Shown: positions 44,510-53,273 of the stretch, piece by piece
How positions within the stretch are numbered: the first letter of the stretch is position 1
Layout of the letters: every line of letters starts with the position of its first letter
Assembly: GCA_003023745.1 (NCBI GenBank)
Contig: PXYV01000005.1
Coordinates: 37,327-101,326 of the forward strand
Length of the DNA: 64,000 nt
Origin: Sulfobacillus acidophilus
Lineage (GTDB): Bacteria; Bacillota; Sulfobacillia; Sulfobacillales; Sulfobacillaceae
Direction: 5' to 3'
Translations under genes and position numbers: made by a program
Notes under the pieces: generated by a model
Seen by the model: the letters and a program-made list of their open reading frames with translations, nothing else
Told to the model about the DNA's origin: nothing
Databases searched by the model: none

Positions 44510-44841
44510 GCTAAGGTCGATAGGCGCATGCTAAACCGGCCTGAGGCGCGGCTGGGAATGTGGCTAGGTGTCCACAGGCGGCAGGTTGTCCTGGCCTGGT
44601 GGTTCAATTTTTTTGTTCCGAGCACCACCGACCCAGAATCGAATTTGCGTGGATCATCCCCCATAAGTTGGGGGATGCCGGATAAATCTATCGATAGCTT
44701 TGTGGGACTACTGTCATGACACGCATAGAAGCGCTTTTGACAGCGGCTCGGAATGTTAGAATGGATCAGGTATGCTACAACCATGTGAAATTGGGACGAT
44801 GCGCGGCGTTTCGTCCTTTTCGGGATTGAGGAGGCGGTATC
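44510..44841. other. Intergenic stretch with a GC-rich hairpin
   Basis: CATCCCCC (44655-44662) pairs perfectly with GGGGGATG (44670-44677) around seven bases. No U tract follows, so its role as a terminator is uncertain. The end of the stretch holds the promoter region and GAGGAGGCG ribosome site of the methyltransferase gene. Confidence 0.4.
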
Positions 44842-45444
44842 GTGGAGGAACAGCATCACCATCACCACCATGGTGGGGCCTGGAGCTTGGAGCAACTTTC
44901 TCGGCTGAATCACGCCGATCGCGGGCAATTGATGCCCCAAGCTCCGGTGTTGGAAGCCCTAAACGCGACACCGGGTGCAGTCGTGGCAGATGTGGGAGCG
45001 GGTCTAGGCTGGTTAACGTTTCCTCTGGCCGTGGCCGTGGGAGCCAATGGCCGCGTTTTAGCGATTGACCCCAGTGTAGATGGGATTCAGGCTATTCAGG
45101 CACGCGCGCGTCAAGAAGAATTAGCACAGATTGAAACGATTGTGGCGCGGGCAGAGGATACGGGGCTGCCCCACGATTATTTGGATGCGGCTTTGTGGCA
45201 CACCATGTACCACGACATCGAAGATCGTAATCAAGCGTTGGCGGAAATGCACCGCATTTTGAAGCCTAAGGGGCGCTGGGTCATCGTGGACTGGGATAAG
45301 CGTCCCATGGAGTTCGGTCCGCCTCATGAGATTCGCATTGCCCGTGAACAGGTGATGGAAGAGGTATCGGCTGCCGGCTTTCACGTCGTGGAACAATGGA
45401 CGGCAGGCCCCGTCACCTGGGGATTAACCGTGGAAAAGCCATGA
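44842..45444 (+). CDS. Class I SAM-dependent methyltransferase with native N-terminal His6
   Basis: This 200-residue protein starts at GTG 44842. Residues 5-10 are six consecutive His (EEQHHHHHHGGAWS). The methyltransferase fold follows: motif I VADVGAGLGWLTFPL, motif II VLAIDPSVDG, then AALWHTMYHDIEDR and the WVIVDWDKRPMEFGPPHE segment. The substrate is unknown. The His run could bind a metal ion. ATGA overlap with acpS links it to the operon. Confidence 0.88.
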   Translation: MEEQHHHHHHGGAWSLEQLSRLNHADRGQLMPQAPVLEALNATPGAVVADVGAGLGWLTFPLAVAVGANGRVLAIDPSVDGIQAIQARARQEELAQIETIVARAEDTGLPHDYLDAALWHTMYHDIEDRNQALAEMHRILKPKGRWVIVDWDKRPMEFGPPHEIRIAREQVMEEVSAAGFHVVEQWTAGPVTWGLTVEKP

Positions 45445-45812
45445 ATCGGATCGGCGTCGACATTACTTCCGTTGACCGATTGAAGCGAGCGGTCGAACGA
45501 CGCCCTCGCCTGTTGGGCCGTCTTTTTACGGCTGACGAATTGGCCGATGCCGGGAAAGGGCGGCAACGATGGCCGCGCATTGCGGCGCGCTTTGCAGCCA
45601 AGGAAGCGCTGATTAAAGCCGCCGGTGGAATGCGGGGCAGCCGCTATCACGACATTATCGTGCGTCGTCGGCCCGGGTTGCCGCCTGAAGTGTCGGTTTC
45701 GGGGCCCTTGGGAGAATGGCTGAGACGGCATCAGTATGAAGTTGCGGTGTCGTTGAGCCATGAGCACTCTTATGCGGTTGCCATGGTCACACTCTTGTGT
45801 GTTGGCGCATAA
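45441..45812 (+). CDS. acpS: Holo-[acyl-carrier-protein] synthase
   Basis: This 123-residue enzyme moves 4'-phosphopantetheine from CoA to acyl carrier protein, activating fatty acid synthesis. Signatures are IGVDITSVDRL (Mg-binding Asp) and RFAAKEALIKAAG (catalytic region), and the C-terminal SLSHEHSYAVAMV. It overlaps the methyltransferase stop by 4 bp. The order acpS, nnrD/E, alr, ndoAI, ndoA is common in Bacillota. Confidence 0.95.
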   Translation: MNRIGVDITSVDRLKRAVERRPRLLGRLFTADELADAGKGRQRWPRIAARFAAKEALIKAAGGMRGSRYHDIIVRRRPGLPPEVSVSGPLGEWLRRHQYEVAVSLSHEHSYAVAMVTLLCVGA

Positions 45813-45821
45813 GGGAAGGAC

Positions 45822-47342
45822 GTGGGACCACTGCAGCCAATTTGGACGTTAGAGGAGGCGCGCGCCGCCGACCAGAAGGTGCAGGACGAGGGTGTGCCGG
45901 GCACGGCGCTTTTGGCCGTGGCAGGTTTTCAACTGGCACGATATGCCGACGCGATCGCGCCATCGGGTCCGCTGGTGATTTTAACGGGGCCTGGATCGAA
46001 CGGCGGTGATGGGTGGGTGGCCGCGCGGCATTTGGCGCGCACTCGTAAGGTGACCGTAATTCCCGTCATGGAACCTCACTTTGCGCAGGCATCGGAGTGG
46101 GTGCGGGCGGCGCGCGCCGCGGCGGTCGCGGTGGAACAGGGTGACGCCGCCAAAACCCGCCTGACGGAGGCTAGTTTGGTCGTCGATGCCATGTTTGGCA
46201 CGGGGTTTCATGGTTCGGTGCAGTCAAGTCCGGCCGGGCCTTGGATTAATTTTTTAGCGGACGCCGGGGTACCGGTTTTAGCCGCTGATATGCCTAGCGG
46301 TATCAATACCGACACGGGGGCCTACGATGGCCCTCGCCTGAACGTGCAAGCGACGTTGACGATGGGAGCAGCTAAGTGGGGATTGGTCGGGTATCCCGGA
46401 GCGGACTTGATTGGCACTTTGTGTGTAGCTGAGATTGGATTGGGCCACGAGGCCTCTAGCGGCGCCTGGATCGATCCTGCCTGGGCTTATGATCACTTCC
46501 CGCAGAGCGGCCGGTTGGACCACAAGTACCGACGCGGGCATGTGGTGGTGGTCGGCGGATCGCGAGCGATGCCGGGAGCGCCCATATTGGCGGCGACTGC
46601 CGCCTTAAGAGGCGGCGCCGGGCTCGTTGAGCTGGTGGTGCCTAAAGCCGTGGCTGATAGTGCGGTGCCGCGGTCGCCGGCCTTGATTGTTCACCCGGTA
46701 GACCAAACCGAACGTGGGGATTTGGTGTGGAGTGATGCATTGCGCGCACGGGTCGAACGCGCGGATGCGGTCGTGTTTGGGCCGGGCTTAGGGCAGAGCG
46801 TCGATCCCGCGGTGATCGGCGAACTTATCCGCTTACACAAACCCACGGTCGTTGACGCAGACGGCATTCGGTTAACGAAAGTGTGGGACCGGCCGCTTCC
46901 CTCAAATTGGGTTTTGACGCCGCATGCGGGGGAATTGGGGCTTTTGCTGAATATGAAGCCGGACGAGGTTAATGCGGATCGGCGCACGGCCGTGACCAGC
47001 GCAGCAAAGCAGTGGGGCTGTCCGGTCTTGCTAAAGGGGCGATTTAGCTTAATTGCTGATGGTAGTCGCCCGGTTTGGGTCAACCCTACCGGCAATCAGT
47101 CGCTCGCGACCGCGGGCAGTGGCGATGTGTTGAGCGGATTGGTCGCGCGACTTTTAGCAGGAGGGCTGTCGGGCCAAGAAGCCTTGGCGCTGGGTGCGTA
47201 TTGGCATGGCTGGGCGGGGGACTTGGGTGGGAACGCCCAGGGAGTTTCGTTTACGGCAGAAGATTTGTGCGGTTGGCTTGGCTCTGCAGCGCAGGCCATC
47301 TTAGAAAGGCGAGTCCCTCAAACGGTGACTTATTGGCGTTAG
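45822..47342 (+). CDS. nnrDE: Bifunctional NAD(P)HX epimerase / ADP-dependent NAD(P)HX dehydratase
   Basis: This 506-residue repair enzyme re-forms NAD(P)H from hydrated NAD(P)HX. The N-terminal epimerase domain (YjeF-N) has ILTGPGSNGGDGWVAARHLA and VDAMFGTGFHG. The C-terminal dehydratase (ribokinase-like) has VVVVGGSRAMPGAPILAA, VVFGPGLGQS and the ATP/ADP loop ATAGSGDVLSGLVA. GTG 45822 follows GGGAAGGAC. It lies 9 bp after acpS, in the same operon. Confidence 0.94.
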   Translation: MGPLQPIWTLEEARAADQKVQDEGVPGTALLAVAGFQLARYADAIAPSGPLVILTGPGSNGGDGWVAARHLARTRKVTVIPVMEPHFAQASEWVRAARAAAVAVEQGDAAKTRLTEASLVVDAMFGTGFHGSVQSSPAGPWINFLADAGVPVLAADMPSGINTDTGAYDGPRLNVQATLTMGAAKWGLVGYPGADLIGTLCVAEIGLGHEASSGAWIDPAWAYDHFPQSGRLDHKYRRGHVVVVGGSRAMPGAPILAATAALRGGAGLVELVVPKAVADSAVPRSPALIVHPVDQTERGDLVWSDALRARVERADAVVFGPGLGQSVDPAVIGELIRLHKPTVVDADGIRLTKVWDRPLPSNWVLTPHAGELGLLLNMKPDEVNADRRTAVTSAAKQWGCPVLLKGRFSLIADGSRPVWVNPTGNQSLATAGSGDVLSGLVARLLAGGLSGQEALALGAYWHGWAGDLGGNAQGVSFTAEDLCGWLGSAAQAILERRVPQTVTYWR

Positions 47343-47368
47343 GGGTCAGCAGCGAGGAGGGGAAACGC

Positions 47369-48490
47369 GTGGCGGTGGCATTTGCCCGCGGAACCGAGGC
47401 ATATGTCGAATTAGATGCTATCGTGGACAATTTGGCTCTCTTTCGACAACGGGTGGGACCTGATGTCGCGATTATGGCTATCGTGAAAGCAAACGCCTAT
47501 GGCCATGGCGCGGTCCAGGTGGCGCGGACGGTCTTGTCACAGGGAGCGGACTGGCTGGGTGTTGCGACGGCGGAAGAAGGTCAAGAACTTCGAGAGGCGC
47601 AACTGACAGCTCCGATTTTAGTGTTGGGAGGTAGCTCGCGTGAACAAATGGGGATTGCCCTAGCACATAATTTAGACGTGACGGTCTTTGATCGGGCGGG
47701 TTGGGAAGACATAACGGGCTTGGCCCGGGAGTTCAAGGTGCGCCCGCGGGTCCACTTGAAGGTGGATACGGGCATGAATCGCATCGGGGTCAGACCGGAA
47801 GAGGTAACGAACGATTGGATTCGCCGATTAAGCGGGTCTGAGGTCGTTTGGGCCGGGTTGATGTCACATTTGGCAGAAAGTGACGCTTTGTCGGACGTGG
47901 TCACGCGCGATCAGTTGGCGGTGTTCCTAGACGTGGTAGAACGCATTCGGACAAGTGGCGTGCAGGGCCCGCAAATGCTTCATTTAGCCAACTCGGCAGC
48001 AACCCTGCGCTATCCGGGCACGCACTTTAACATGGTGCGGGTTGGGATTGGGCTTTATGGGGGGCTGCCCTATGATGGGGCTCCGGCCCTGCGGCCGGCG
48101 ATGACGCTGACGAGTCGTGTGACGATGGTTAAACAGGTGCCGGCGGGTACGCGGATTGGGTATGGCGGGCGGTACGTGACCGCGCGGCCGAGCACCATTG
48201 CCACCGTGGCGGTCGGCTATGCCGATGGCTATCGGCGCGCGTTGTCCAATCGCGCCGAAGTGCTCATTCAAGGACAGCGGTGTCCGGTTGTGGGCGCGAT
48301 ATCCATGGACCAGACCACGGTGCTGGTGCCGTCCCAGGTGCCGGTGAAGGTCAAAGACCGGGTGGTACTGATAGGGAGGGACGGCGGGAATGTGATAACT
48401 GTGGAGGAAGTGGCGAAATGGGCCCAGACCATTCACTACGAGGTCATGACGGGCATCAGCGCTCGCGTTCCCCGCTTCTATTCAAGGTGA
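47369..48490 (+). CDS. alr: Alanine racemase
   Basis: This 373-residue PLP enzyme interconverts L- and D-alanine for peptidoglycan (and D-Ala in spore dormancy). The PLP Lys is in AIVKANAYGHGAV, the second catalytic residue in the IGYGGRYVT region, and substrate and PLP contacts in VDTGMNRIGV and VRVGIGLYG. GTG 47369 follows GAGGAGGGG; longer frames overlap nnrD/E and are rejected. The endonuclease toxin-antitoxin genes follow. Confidence 0.95.
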   Translation: MAVAFARGTEAYVELDAIVDNLALFRQRVGPDVAIMAIVKANAYGHGAVQVARTVLSQGADWLGVATAEEGQELREAQLTAPILVLGGSSREQMGIALAHNLDVTVFDRAGWEDITGLAREFKVRPRVHLKVDTGMNRIGVRPEEVTNDWIRRLSGSEVVWAGLMSHLAESDALSDVVTRDQLAVFLDVVERIRTSGVQGPQMLHLANSAATLRYPGTHFNMVRVGIGLYGGLPYDGAPALRPAMTLTSRVTMVKQVPAGTRIGYGGRYVTARPSTIATVAVGYADGYRRALSNRAEVLIQGQRCPVVGAISMDQTTVLVPSQVPVKVKDRVVLIGRDGGNVITVEEVAKWAQTIHYEVMTGISARVPRFYSR

Positions 48491-48603
48491 TCCGCGCACA
48501 AAGCCTGGTTGATCGAGGGGCGCGAATGACTGGATGTTGCGTTGACCCAGATTTGGGCGAAAGCTATAATAATAGCCAGATATAAGAAAATGAGGTGGGC
48601 GTC

Positions 48604-48849
48604 TTGACGGATAACCGCCGCGTGGTGGTGACATTGCCGCATCATTTGGTGGACGCATTGGATCAAGTGGCATCGGGCGAGGGCCGACATCGCAGTGAAT
48701 TGATTCGAGAAAGTGTAGAGTACTATTTAGCGGAGCAGCGTCGGCAGGAAATTCGCCAGGCATTAATTGAAGGATACCAAGAAATGGGGTTTTTGAACTC
48801 CGCGTTAGCTGAAGAGCGTTGGGATGTCGTGGGATTTTCAAAGGAGTAG
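48604..48849 (+). CDS. ndoAI: Ribbon-helix-helix antitoxin (EndoAI)
   Basis: This 81-residue antitoxin begins with an RHH DNA-binding strand ([19 protein letters not shown]), then [14 protein letters not shown], as in Bacillus EndoAI/MazE. The C-terminal helix ([19 protein letters not shown]) binds the toxin. TTG 48604 sits 6-7 bp after GAGGTG; GTG 48595 overlaps that site and is less likely. It is 2 bp upstream of ndoA. Confidence 0.92.
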   Translation: MTDNRRVVVTLPHHLVDALDQVASGEGRHRSELIRESVEYYLAEQRRQEIRQALIEGYQEMGFLNSALAEERWDVVGFSKE

Positions 48850-48851
48850 TC

Positions 48852-49217
48852 GTGGCCGGATCGGAAGTGACAGTACGCCGGGGCGACATTTTTTTTGCGG
48901 ATCTTTCGCCAGTGGTTGGTTCGGAACAGGGGGGCGTGCGGCCGGTTCTCATCCTTCAAAATGACATTGGCAACCGCTATAGCCCCACGACCATCGTGTG
49001 CGCGGTGACCTCTCAGGTGCTAAAAGCGCGTTTGCCGATTCATGTGGAAGTAAAGGCAGCAGAGTCTAGCCTTGACCGCGATTCGGTGATCTTGCTGGAA
49101 CAAATCCGGACAATCGACAAACGTCGTCTGCGAGAGCGCATTGCTCATCTTAACGTCGAAACCATGGCCCGGGTGAATCAGGCTATCGTGATTAGTTTGG
49201 GCCTAACCGAGCTCTGA
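48852..49217 (+). CDS. ndoA: mRNA interferase EndoA (MazF family)
   Basis: This 121-residue endoribonuclease has the MazF fold: [20 protein letters not shown], then [35 protein letters not shown] and the C-terminal helix. Bacillus EndoA cuts at UACAU. The GTG start follows AAGGAG. The partner antitoxin is encoded directly upstream. It is intact, unlike the frameshifted MazF-like gene at 2686. Confidence 0.95.
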   Translation: MAGSEVTVRRGDIFFADLSPVVGSEQGGVRPVLILQNDIGNRYSPTTIVCAVTSQVLKARLPIHVEVKAAESSLDRDSVILLEQIRTIDKRRLRERIAHLNVETMARVNQAIVISLGLTEL

Positions 49218-49249
49218 TGCCTAACCTGAGAGGAGTGCGATCAATATTG

Positions 49250-49999
49250 ATGAAGCCCGTAATTGGCGTTTCGACTTCGCGCGAGATGTCAGGCGGCTAT
49301 CCGCGGGACTACGTGCGAGAAACCTATTTGGATGCGGTGTGCAAGGCTGGCGGAATTCCGATGCTGCTCGCCAATGTCGACGAGAGCGTCCAACTGCTTA
49401 ACCACTGTGACGGCCTTTTGTTAACGGGTGGAGGAGATGTGGACCCGCAACGATTTGGCCAAGCAGACCAAGGCACACAATGGGCGGGAGTGTCCGAGGA
49501 CCGCGACCGCGTCGAATTGTTGTTGGTAGAAGAAGCCAATCGCGTACATATGCCCATATTCGGTATATGCCGTGGGGTTCAGATGCTGGCGGTGGCGTTT
49601 GGCGGAACGTTGATTCAAGACATTGCCTTGCGCATGCCTGGAACTCCGATCAAGCATAGCCAGGCCCAGCCGCGCCGCCGCGTCACGCACGCGGTGACGG
49701 TGGCGTCTGAGAGCCGTCTTGCTCAGATTGTGGGTGCGAGCGCGCTTGAGGTCAATTCATTTCATCATCAGGCCGTGGATCAAGTGCCCTCTGAGTGGCG
49801 AACTGTAGCACAGGCAGAAGATGGGGTGATTGAGGCGATTGAGCATCCAGGCGATCGATTTCTTATGGGAGTGCAATGGCATCCCGAAGATCTGATAGGC
49901 GATGAACTGGCGGCGCGCCGGTTGTTTGAGAATTTCGTGGCGGTCTGTGCAGACTGGCACACGCAGTCAAGGAGGGCCCATGTCGAACATAGCCGTTGA
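49250..49999 (+). CDS. Class I glutamine amidotransferase-like hydrolase (PuuD type)
   Basis: This 249-residue enzyme has the GATase1 triad: nucleophile Cys in PIFGICRGVQM, and the His-Glu pair in GVQWHPEDL. The front oxyanion loop LLLTGGGDVDPQRFG is typical of gamma-glutamyl-GABA hydrolases (PuuD/YvdE). ATG 49250 is preferred; AGAGGAG lies about 14 bp upstream. It overlaps the asparaginase-like gene by 20 bp. The substrate is likely a gamma-glutamyl compound, not proven. Confidence 0.88.
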   Translation: MKPVIGVSTSREMSGGYPRDYVRETYLDAVCKAGGIPMLLANVDESVQLLNHCDGLLLTGGGDVDPQRFGQADQGTQWAGVSEDRDRVELLLVEEANRVHMPIFGICRGVQMLAVAFGGTLIQDIALRMPGTPIKHSQAQPRRRVTHAVTVASESRLAQIVGASALEVNSFHHQAVDQVPSEWRTVAQAEDGVIEAIEHPGDRFLMGVQWHPEDLIGDELAARRLFENFVAVCADWHTQSRRAHVEHSR

Positions 50000-50993
50000 A
50001 TTTTGGCGGGGAGATCGCCTGGAAAGTTGGGTTCACGCTGATGTGGCGGTGGTCGATAGTCTGGGCCAGATCCGGTATTGGTTTGGGGATCCAGGTCGTC
50101 AGGCATTTTGGCGATCGAGCGCCAAGCCTTTTCAAGCGATGCCTGTTATTGAATCCGGAGCCGCCGAGCAATTTCAGTTTGGGCCGCGTGAAGTCGCCAT
50201 CATTTGTGCATCGCATGGTGGCGAGGCGATGCATATTGAACTTGTGCAAGAGTTGTTGCATCGGATTGACGCTTCGTCCGACGACCTGATATGTGGCGTT
50301 CATCCACCGAGCTACCGGCCTGAAGCAGAAGCTCTGTTGACGCAAGGGCAACGACCCAATGTTTTGCATAACAACTGCAGCGGGAAGCACACCGGAATGC
50401 TGACCCTGGCTCGGGCTTTGAACGCGCCGCTGCGGGGGTACGAAAAGCCCGATCATCCGGTGCAGCGGACCATTCGTCAAAATGTGGCCTATATGACGGG
50501 ATTGGCTGAAGAAAACCTATACACCGGCATAGACGGATGCGGAGTGCCTACGTTCTATTTGCCTTTGGCACGCATGGCGTACAGCTTTGCCCGGTTAGTG
50601 GATCCGCGCGGGTTGGAAACCGCAAAAGTGGGGTCCGCGATGATTGTTGCGGAAGCCATGCGAGCCCATCCCGAACTGGTATCGGGCACGGGCCGTCTGG
50701 AAGTGCAATTAGCCGAGGCTACTGACCATCGCTTCGTTGCCAAAGGAGGTGCCGAAGCCGTGTTTTGCTTGGGTATTCCCGATCGCGGCCTAGGGGTGGC
50801 TGTGAAGATTGACGACGGAAACAGCCGCTGCATGCCAACGCTCGTAGCGTCGGTGCTGCAACAGATGGATGCTTTGAGCTTAGGTGAGCGGCAGAAGTTG
50901 GATGACCTTTTGCATCCGCAGATCCGCAATCACGCGGGAACCTTGGTGGGCGATGTGCGAGCGGTTCTGACCTTAAAGTCGGCGCGGCTGTAA
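49980..50993 (+). CDS. Asparaginase II-family protein
   Basis: This 337-residue protein of the bacterial asparaginase II family (PF06089) is unrelated to the classic type I/II L-asparaginases. Signatures include RSSAKPFQAMPVIESGAAE, ICASHGGE, NNCSGKHTGML and GIDGCGVPTF. It probably hydrolyses L-asparagine or a similar amide in the cytoplasm. ATG 49980 follows GGAGGG. It is the last gene of the run and is followed by a terminator. Confidence 0.9.
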   Translation: MSNIAVEFWRGDRLESWVHADVAVVDSLGQIRYWFGDPGRQAFWRSSAKPFQAMPVIESGAAEQFQFGPREVAIICASHGGEAMHIELVQELLHRIDASSDDLICGVHPPSYRPEAEALLTQGQRPNVLHNNCSGKHTGMLTLARALNAPLRGYEKPDHPVQRTIRQNVAYMTGLAEENLYTGIDGCGVPTFYLPLARMAYSFARLVDPRGLETAKVGSAMIVAEAMRAHPELVSGTGRLEVQLAEATDHRFVAKGGAEAVFCLGIPDRGLGVAVKIDDGNSRCMPTLVASVLQQMDALSLGERQKLDDLLHPQIRNHAGTLVGDVRAVLTLKSARL

Positions 50994-51147
50994 CGCACAC
51001 TCGAATGGGCCCTGGGTTAGGGTTAGGACCGTTAAAATGCTGTGCCTGGCGAACGCAGCCCTCAGAGGTCTGGCGGGCGGTTTAGTAGGCCGCCGAAGTG
51101 GATCGGTTGCCGATGGTTTTTGTGTGGGTCACACGCCGCATGGACCA

Positions 51148-51174
51148 AGGCTTTTGACGGCCAAAGCCTATTTT
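51148..51174 (+). terminator. Intrinsic terminator
   Basis: AGGCTTT (51148-51154) pairs perfectly with AAAGCCT (51163-51169) around eight bases, followed by ATTTT. It lies 155 bp after the asparaginase-like stop and probably ends the acpS-to-asparaginase transcript. Confidence 0.6.
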
Positions 51175-51280
51175 CAAAAAGAGGGTAGCCCCGATTACGT
51201 TCACCCCGCCCCCGGTTTCGTTGCAGCACTAATTTGCGTCTCATGATACAGTGAGAAAAACTGAACAAGGGAGCAAACGA

Positions 51281-52321
51281 ATGGCTAAAAACACATCGAC
51301 GCGACGTCTCGGCCTGCCGCCGGAAGAAATTGCGCAGCAAATGCGTTCGAAATTGACGCGGTCGGAGACGCCGATGATTCAGGGGACTCCTGTCGCTGCC
51401 GACCCGGGTTCCGGAGAGCGGCGCGTTGTCGCCCAAGATATTCTGCTTAAAGATATCGATCCGCGCGGAAGTAATGTGCGTTCTCGCATGAATCCCGACG
51501 AACTAGAGAACCTGGTGGCCAGCATTCGCCAGCACGGTCTTTTGGAGCCAATTTTGGTTCAGGCATTGCCGAAGACGCGGGGCTATCGTTATCGCTTGAT
51601 TGCCGGGTTTCGACGAGTTGCGGCTTGTCGCATGGTCCCGTTGGCGATTGTACCCGCACGCGTGATTGAGGGGGCATTGCTCGACACCGAGATCCAACAA
51701 TTGCAGTTGACCGAGAACCTGCAGCGCGAGGCCATGAGCATTCATGACATTGTGGCGTCGATCGAGGCCTTGCGACAAGTAGGCTGGACTCAGCAGCAGG
51801 TAGCGGAACGATTGAATTTTAGCGTCGCCAAGGTACGTATTTATCTACAGCTTGGTGACGCGATGCGCACCAACAAAAAGCTGGCCCTTTACATCGATCA
51901 GGGACTCATTGGCATTGCCCATTTCCAGGCAGCGTATGAACTGATGGTAAAGGCACGGCGAAAGGTAGAAGCGGATATTGAGAGCCCGGAGGTGAGGGCA
52001 GAAATTTTGTCGCAGGCGGAAGCGCTATTTATGGCGATGTTGGAGCGGCTTTTGCATGAACAGCGCTTGACCGTGCGGACAATTACGCAAGAAGTGTCGC
52101 GCTTGCTCTCGTTAGCGGGATTGGCGGAGTCTAGCGGCGAGGCCCGCCCTGAGGCCGGGCGCGAGTCGACTCGGCCGGTGCCGGTTCGTGCCATCTTGTC
52201 GAGTTTTCAACGATTGCCAGTCCCAGAACTCACTGCAGAAGAGTTAAAGGAATTGGTCACCGTGACGCAAGCGCAGCTGCGGTTGGCGCGGGCGCGACTG
52301 AAGGAACTCGGTGAAGCGTAG
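51281..52321 (+). CDS. ParB/Spo0J-like DNA-binding protein
   Basis: This 346-residue protein has a ParB N-terminal CTPase-like domain (DELENLVASIRQHGLLEPILV, then RYRLIAGFRRVAAC, LTENLQREAMS) and a helix-turn-helix (TQQQVAERLNFSVAKVRIYL). It lacks a clear parS-neighbouring parA and is not next to the origin genes soj-spo0J-gid, so it is an additional orphan ParB-like protein. ATG 51281 follows AAGGGAG. Its target and role are unknown. Confidence 0.87.
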   Translation: MAKNTSTRRLGLPPEEIAQQMRSKLTRSETPMIQGTPVAADPGSGERRVVAQDILLKDIDPRGSNVRSRMNPDELENLVASIRQHGLLEPILVQALPKTRGYRYRLIAGFRRVAACRMVPLAIVPARVIEGALLDTEIQQLQLTENLQREAMSIHDIVASIEALRQVGWTQQQVAERLNFSVAKVRIYLQLGDAMRTNKKLALYIDQGLIGIAHFQAAYELMVKARRKVEADIESPEVRAEILSQAEALFMAMLERLLHEQRLTVRTITQEVSRLLSLAGLAESSGEARPEAGRESTRPVPVRAILSSFQRLPVPELTAEELKELVTVTQAQLRLARARLKELGEA

Positions 52322-52728
52322 GGCGGCCATAAGCTGGGTTGCATCGACTCTGAATGTGAAAGCCGGGGGCGGCACGTGGACATTCGGCGACGGCTGGAGA
52401 GAGAGTGGCCCGTGTTGGGTGCGGGCCGTCCGTGCCTGGGCGCATTCTGATATCGGCGTGAGTATCCCGGATGCGTATGCCTAAGTTTGACCAGGGCTGA
52501 AGTGCCAGGGTGGCGTGCGATGGCCGAGTCGTGAGGTTTTGAGACAACGGATTTATGTTTTTTGAGCCGCTTGGTGTGGTCATTTCTCGCGCTGGTGCGT
52601 TATCCGCCCCAGCGTTCTTGATACCGCCTGGAACGACTGCGCCGGAGCGGAGTGGGTCACGTTCTTGCAAGCCCTAGTGGGATGAAATGCACCGTTCCTA
52701 GGGCGGCCAGCAGAATGTTAGAAAGGTC
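52322..52728. other. 407 bp upstream of the rubrerythrin promoter without a gene
   Basis: Neither strand holds a frame with a ribosome site and natural composition. The last part leads into the promoter at 52729. Confidence 0.4.
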
Positions 52729-52757
52729 TTGTCAGAACAAGAGTCTTATATTAGAAT
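52729..52757 (+). promoter_or_regulatory. Sigma-A promoter of the rubrerythrin operon
   Basis: TTGTCA (52729-52734), a 17-bp spacer and TAGAAT (52752-52757) form a near-consensus vegetative promoter 45 bp before the rbr start. The -10 lies inside a Fur/PerR-type palindrome. Confidence 0.75.
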
Positions 52758-52765
52758 TATTCTTA
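52751..52765 (+). promoter_or_regulatory. PerR-type operator overlapping the -10
   Basis: TTAGAATTATTCTTA is a 7-1-7 inverted repeat with one mismatch, matching the PerR box pattern TTAxAATxATTxTAA closely. It covers the -10 of the rbr promoter, so a bound dimer would block transcription. A Fur-family regulator is encoded in the same operon (55127). Confidence 0.7.
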
Positions 52766-52801
52766 GATAAAAATCATCCTCGATTGGAAGGAGCGAGACA
52801 T

Positions 52802-53224
52802 TTGCCAAAACTTATGAACACAAAGACTGCGCAAAACCTGAAAGAGGGATTTGCGGGGGAGTCGCAAGCTAACCGCCGGTACTTATATTTCGCTCAAAAG
52901 GCTGACATTGAAGGACGTCCGGAAATCGCGGGGTTATTCCGCGACGTAGCCGAAGGAGAAACCGGGCATGCGTTTGGCCATTTCGAGTTTCTTGAAGAAG
53001 TCGGCGACCCGGTGACCGGAGTGCCTGTCGGCTCAACGGAAGAGAATCTCAAGAGCGCCATTGAGGGTGAAACATACGAATACACGCAGATGTATCCGGG
53101 ATTTGCGGCAACAGCCCGCGATGAGGGATTCGATGAGATCGCCGAATGGTTCGAGACGTTAGCACGGGCTGAGAAAAGCCATGCAGGGCGATTTACCAAG
53201 GGATTAGAAAACCTGGAAGAATAG
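52802..53224 (+). CDS. rbr: Rubrerythrin (ferritin-like domain only)
   Basis: This 140-residue diiron protein reduces hydrogen peroxide. Iron ligands are visible in [15 protein letters not shown], the [16 protein letters not shown] helix, [15 protein letters not shown] and [12 protein letters not shown]. The C-terminal rubredoxin domain of classical rubrerythrins is absent, so electrons must come from another protein. TTG 52802 lies 9 bp after GGAAGGAG; ATG 52814 is too far from that site. First gene of an operon with the Fe-S oxidoreductase, DUF3501 and a Fur-family gene. Confidence 0.92.
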   Translation: MPKLMNTKTAQNLKEGFAGESQANRRYLYFAQKADIEGRPEIAGLFRDVAEGETGHAFGHFEFLEEVGDPVTGVPVGSTEENLKSAIEGETYEYTQMYPGFAATARDEGFDEIAEWFETLARAEKSHAGRFTKGLENLEE

Positions 53225-53231
53225 CGGCAGT

Positions 53232-53251
53232 AAGGAGGCGAAAGCCTCCTT
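53232..53251 (+). promoter_or_regulatory. Hairpin between rbr and the Fe-S oxidoreductase gene
   Basis: AAGGAGGC-GAAA-GCCTCCTT is a perfect 8-bp stem with a stable GNRA loop, 8 bp after the rbr stop. No U tract follows. It may protect the rbr message or reduce downstream expression; its GCCTCCTT arm could also pair with nearby ribosome-site sequence. Confidence 0.5.
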
Positions 53252-53273
53252 CCCCGTTACGCGGGAGGACGGC

